A stretch of 64,000 bases of DNA from Sphagnum compactum (Eukaryota; Bryophyta; Sphagnopsida; Sphagnales), in NCBI GenBank assembly GCA_965153455.1, contig OZ234500.1, positions 11,718,001-11,782,000 of the forward strand. Direction: 5' to 3'. This document shows positions 62,363-64,000 of this stretch, piece after piece; within the stretch, counting starts at the first letter, position 1; each line of letters opens with the position of its first letter. The notes beneath the pieces were generated by a model, which made no database searches, was not told the DNA's origin, and worked only from the letters and a program-made list of their open reading frames with translations. The position numbers and the translations under genes were made by a program.

Positions 62363-62831
62363 GTGTTGTGTGTGGTCAACAATGGTAAGTTGACCGAACA
62401 TTTTCCTATCTAGTTCCCTATAATAGGTGCCTAGGTTAATTACATGGCCTACCTACATAGGTTAGGTTTTTAACTTAGTTTAAGTAGTGACACATGTCAA
62501 TAAATCATAGGTTGAAAATCATGAAATTATCAATAATATTATATATTAAATAATTTAATTTTAATTGATTTCCATGCTGGCTAGTTAATTAACTAGCAAG
62601 TGAATGGCTTGATAAATTTGTATTTCACTTGACAATAACCTTGTTTCACTAGGTACTAATGAAACAATTCATTATCCGTAACAACTGATCCCCGTTCACC
62701 AGGGCATTAAACAATTTCACCAAGTAAAAATGTCCAAATTCACTCAAAATCTAGTGAAACCCAGAGTGTACTAAGACGCATTTTGTTGTAGTGACCCAAC
62801 ATCCATCCAACACTGAATGGGAAAGGTCATT

Positions 62832-62860
62832 GGGTGGAATGCACAATGTAATGGGGACAT
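62832..62860. mobile_element. Right arm of the interrupted hairpin element
   Basis: GGGTGGAATGCACAATGTAA followed by TGGGGACAT is the inverted partner of 59849-59876, with a few mismatches. The loop of the original hairpin is the sequence 62797-62831. Confidence 0.75.
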
Positions 62861-64000
62861 AGTAGTGACAACATCTTTTTGGTTCATAAGAATTTAAATA
62901 GTTCGAAAGTCAATTAGTAAACTATGATCTAAAACATATCCTAAAAATATTCTACAAACAAAGACATGGTCCTATCCTTTGGTGGTTCCTAATACTATGT
63001 TTGGACCTTTAGAAAACTCAAGTCAAAAACTCAAGTCAAAAACTCCTTCAATCCAAAAATCAATGTGAAGCCTAAGAATCAACAACTAAACAAATGTAAT
63101 GAATTGAAATTGCCTAACACATATTATGTTACTACCTTAATTGAAGATCAATGTTTGTCTAAATTTGTGCTTAATCATTTAAGTTAGTCAATTGTGTGTG
63201 GGTTGGGACTTGTGGAATTGGATGAATGCGCAAATTAAAACAATCTACTTTAAAGTTTCAAGAGCTTTACTTAATGTTGTAATTGTAGATATTCCCACGC
63301 GTCTCTTTTGTGTATGATTATGTGTGGCATAATGAACAATTGAAAGGCAAATTGGTCACTTAAAAAACAATTCGTTCTTGAGAGCTTAGTCATTGCCATA
63401 TTAACAGTTACATTGTCTTGAGCTTGACATGAACGTTCCTAGATTTTGCTTTTTTTTTGCTCTTCCTTGGCTACTACCCCTATGGCCATTTCATCGGCTA
63501 GCTTGTACTTGCAATGAAGATTTCTAGAGTAGTTATGTCATTGTCAACCTTTTGGTCTATCTCTACCATGGTCAATGCTGCTTTGTGTTTCATGGGTGGT
63601 GTATTTTAAGGTTCTTCCCCAAAATTCAATTTTCCTCACTTTGGAACATCTTTCAAAATTAGCTAGCAATGAATGAAACAAAATAAGGTACATACAAGAT
63701 TTTTTTCTTGTATAAATTTAATGCATTTGAGTGAAAACACACTTAGCAGGACTATTTGAATTGTCATAATCATAATTTTTTTAGATTGTAAATGAACTTA
63801 AATGTAAAACCATATTCAACATTAAGATTATCAATTCCATGTTGCAATAGACTTTAGTGGAAATTTTATATAAAAGTATGGATGAATTCTAAAAGAATAG
63901 TGGATTCATAATGGACTTTTAAAATGATGACACTACATTTTTCAAATACATCAAATGAAAAATATAAGAAGAAGTTGCATGGAAATTTTCCCAGTATATA
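62861..64000. other. AT-rich spacer to the window end
   Basis: No ORF of note, no splice pattern and no recognisable repeat were found. Confidence 0.6.

Larger units (their letters stand above)
59877..62793. mobile_element. CACTA (En/Spm-type) non-autonomous DNA transposon, 2917 bp
   Basis: The left end CACTACTACAAAA and the inverted right end CACTACAACAAAA match at 12 of 13 positions. Flanking 3-base duplications ACC (59874-59876 and 62794-62796) are perfect, as expected for CACTA transposition. Both subterminal regions contain repeated TTTCACT/AGTGAAA words, like transposase-binding sites of En/Spm elements. The interior holds AT-rich low-complexity DNA (60040-60420), a 25-bp minisatellite, a second degenerate array (61690-61950) and a tRNA-like module near the right end. 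No transposase is encoded, so movement would need a related autonomous element. Confidence 0.88.

Noticed and set aside
1-64000. CRISPR array, prophage, bacterial operon or organellar insert
   Set aside because: No regular spacer-repeat array, no Shine-Dalgarno-led gene clusters and no organellar genes; introns and families show plant nuclear DNA.

Overview
This is nuclear DNA of a land plant. It is very AT-rich, has large gene-poor spacers, and its genes are split by introns with standard GT-AG borders. The protein families are plant ones: a bHLH factor with a MYC-type N-terminus, a plant MCTP, and an eight-cysteine lipid-transfer protein. The style (AT-rich spacers, GC-richer exons, degenerate minisatellites, mosaic repeats) fits a seed-free plant such as a moss. 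That placement is an impression, not a proof. There is no bacterial operon, phage, CRISPR array or organellar gene block.

Layout. 1-5 kb: repeats, including a 172-bp tandem array. 5.4-9.84 kb, minus strand: a bHLH transcription factor gene. I reassembled it from eight exons; the divergent bHLH-MYC_N domain is scattered over small exons that a simple ORF scan misses. 10.9-12.7 kb, plus strand: a 160-bp tandem duplication with telo-box motifs, then coding-like blocks I cannot identify. 13-34 kb: gene-poor, with degenerate tandem repeats, a small inverted-repeat element and a CACTA-like element. 34.2-35.33 kb, minus: a possible very small gene sharing a GC-rich divergent promoter with the next gene. 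35.7-40.1 kb, plus: a complete 13-exon, 926-residue MCTP (C2 domains plus phosphoribosyltransferase C-terminal region). 41.7-43.7 kb: a GC-richer duplicated island and a decayed hAT-type transposase. 48.2-48.6 kb, minus: a small secreted lipid-transfer protein flanked by tandem repeats on both sides. 49-59.8 kb: no gene. 59.85-62.86 kb: a 2.9-kb non-autonomous CACTA transposon, with a perfect 3-bp target duplication, inserted into a short hairpin (MITE-like) element and carrying a 25-bp minisatellite. The rest is AT-rich spacer.

The genes do not form a pathway. The bHLH factor is nuclear and predicted to bind E-boxes. The MCTP is expected at ER/plasma-membrane contacts such as plasmodesmata. 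The lipid-transfer protein is predicted to enter the secretory pathway. I found no convincing new defence or metabolic system. The most unusual material is the nested transposon structure, the shared tRNA-like module in CACTA-type elements, the unidentified coding blocks near 11.5-12.6 kb and the possible tiny gene at 34-35 kb.
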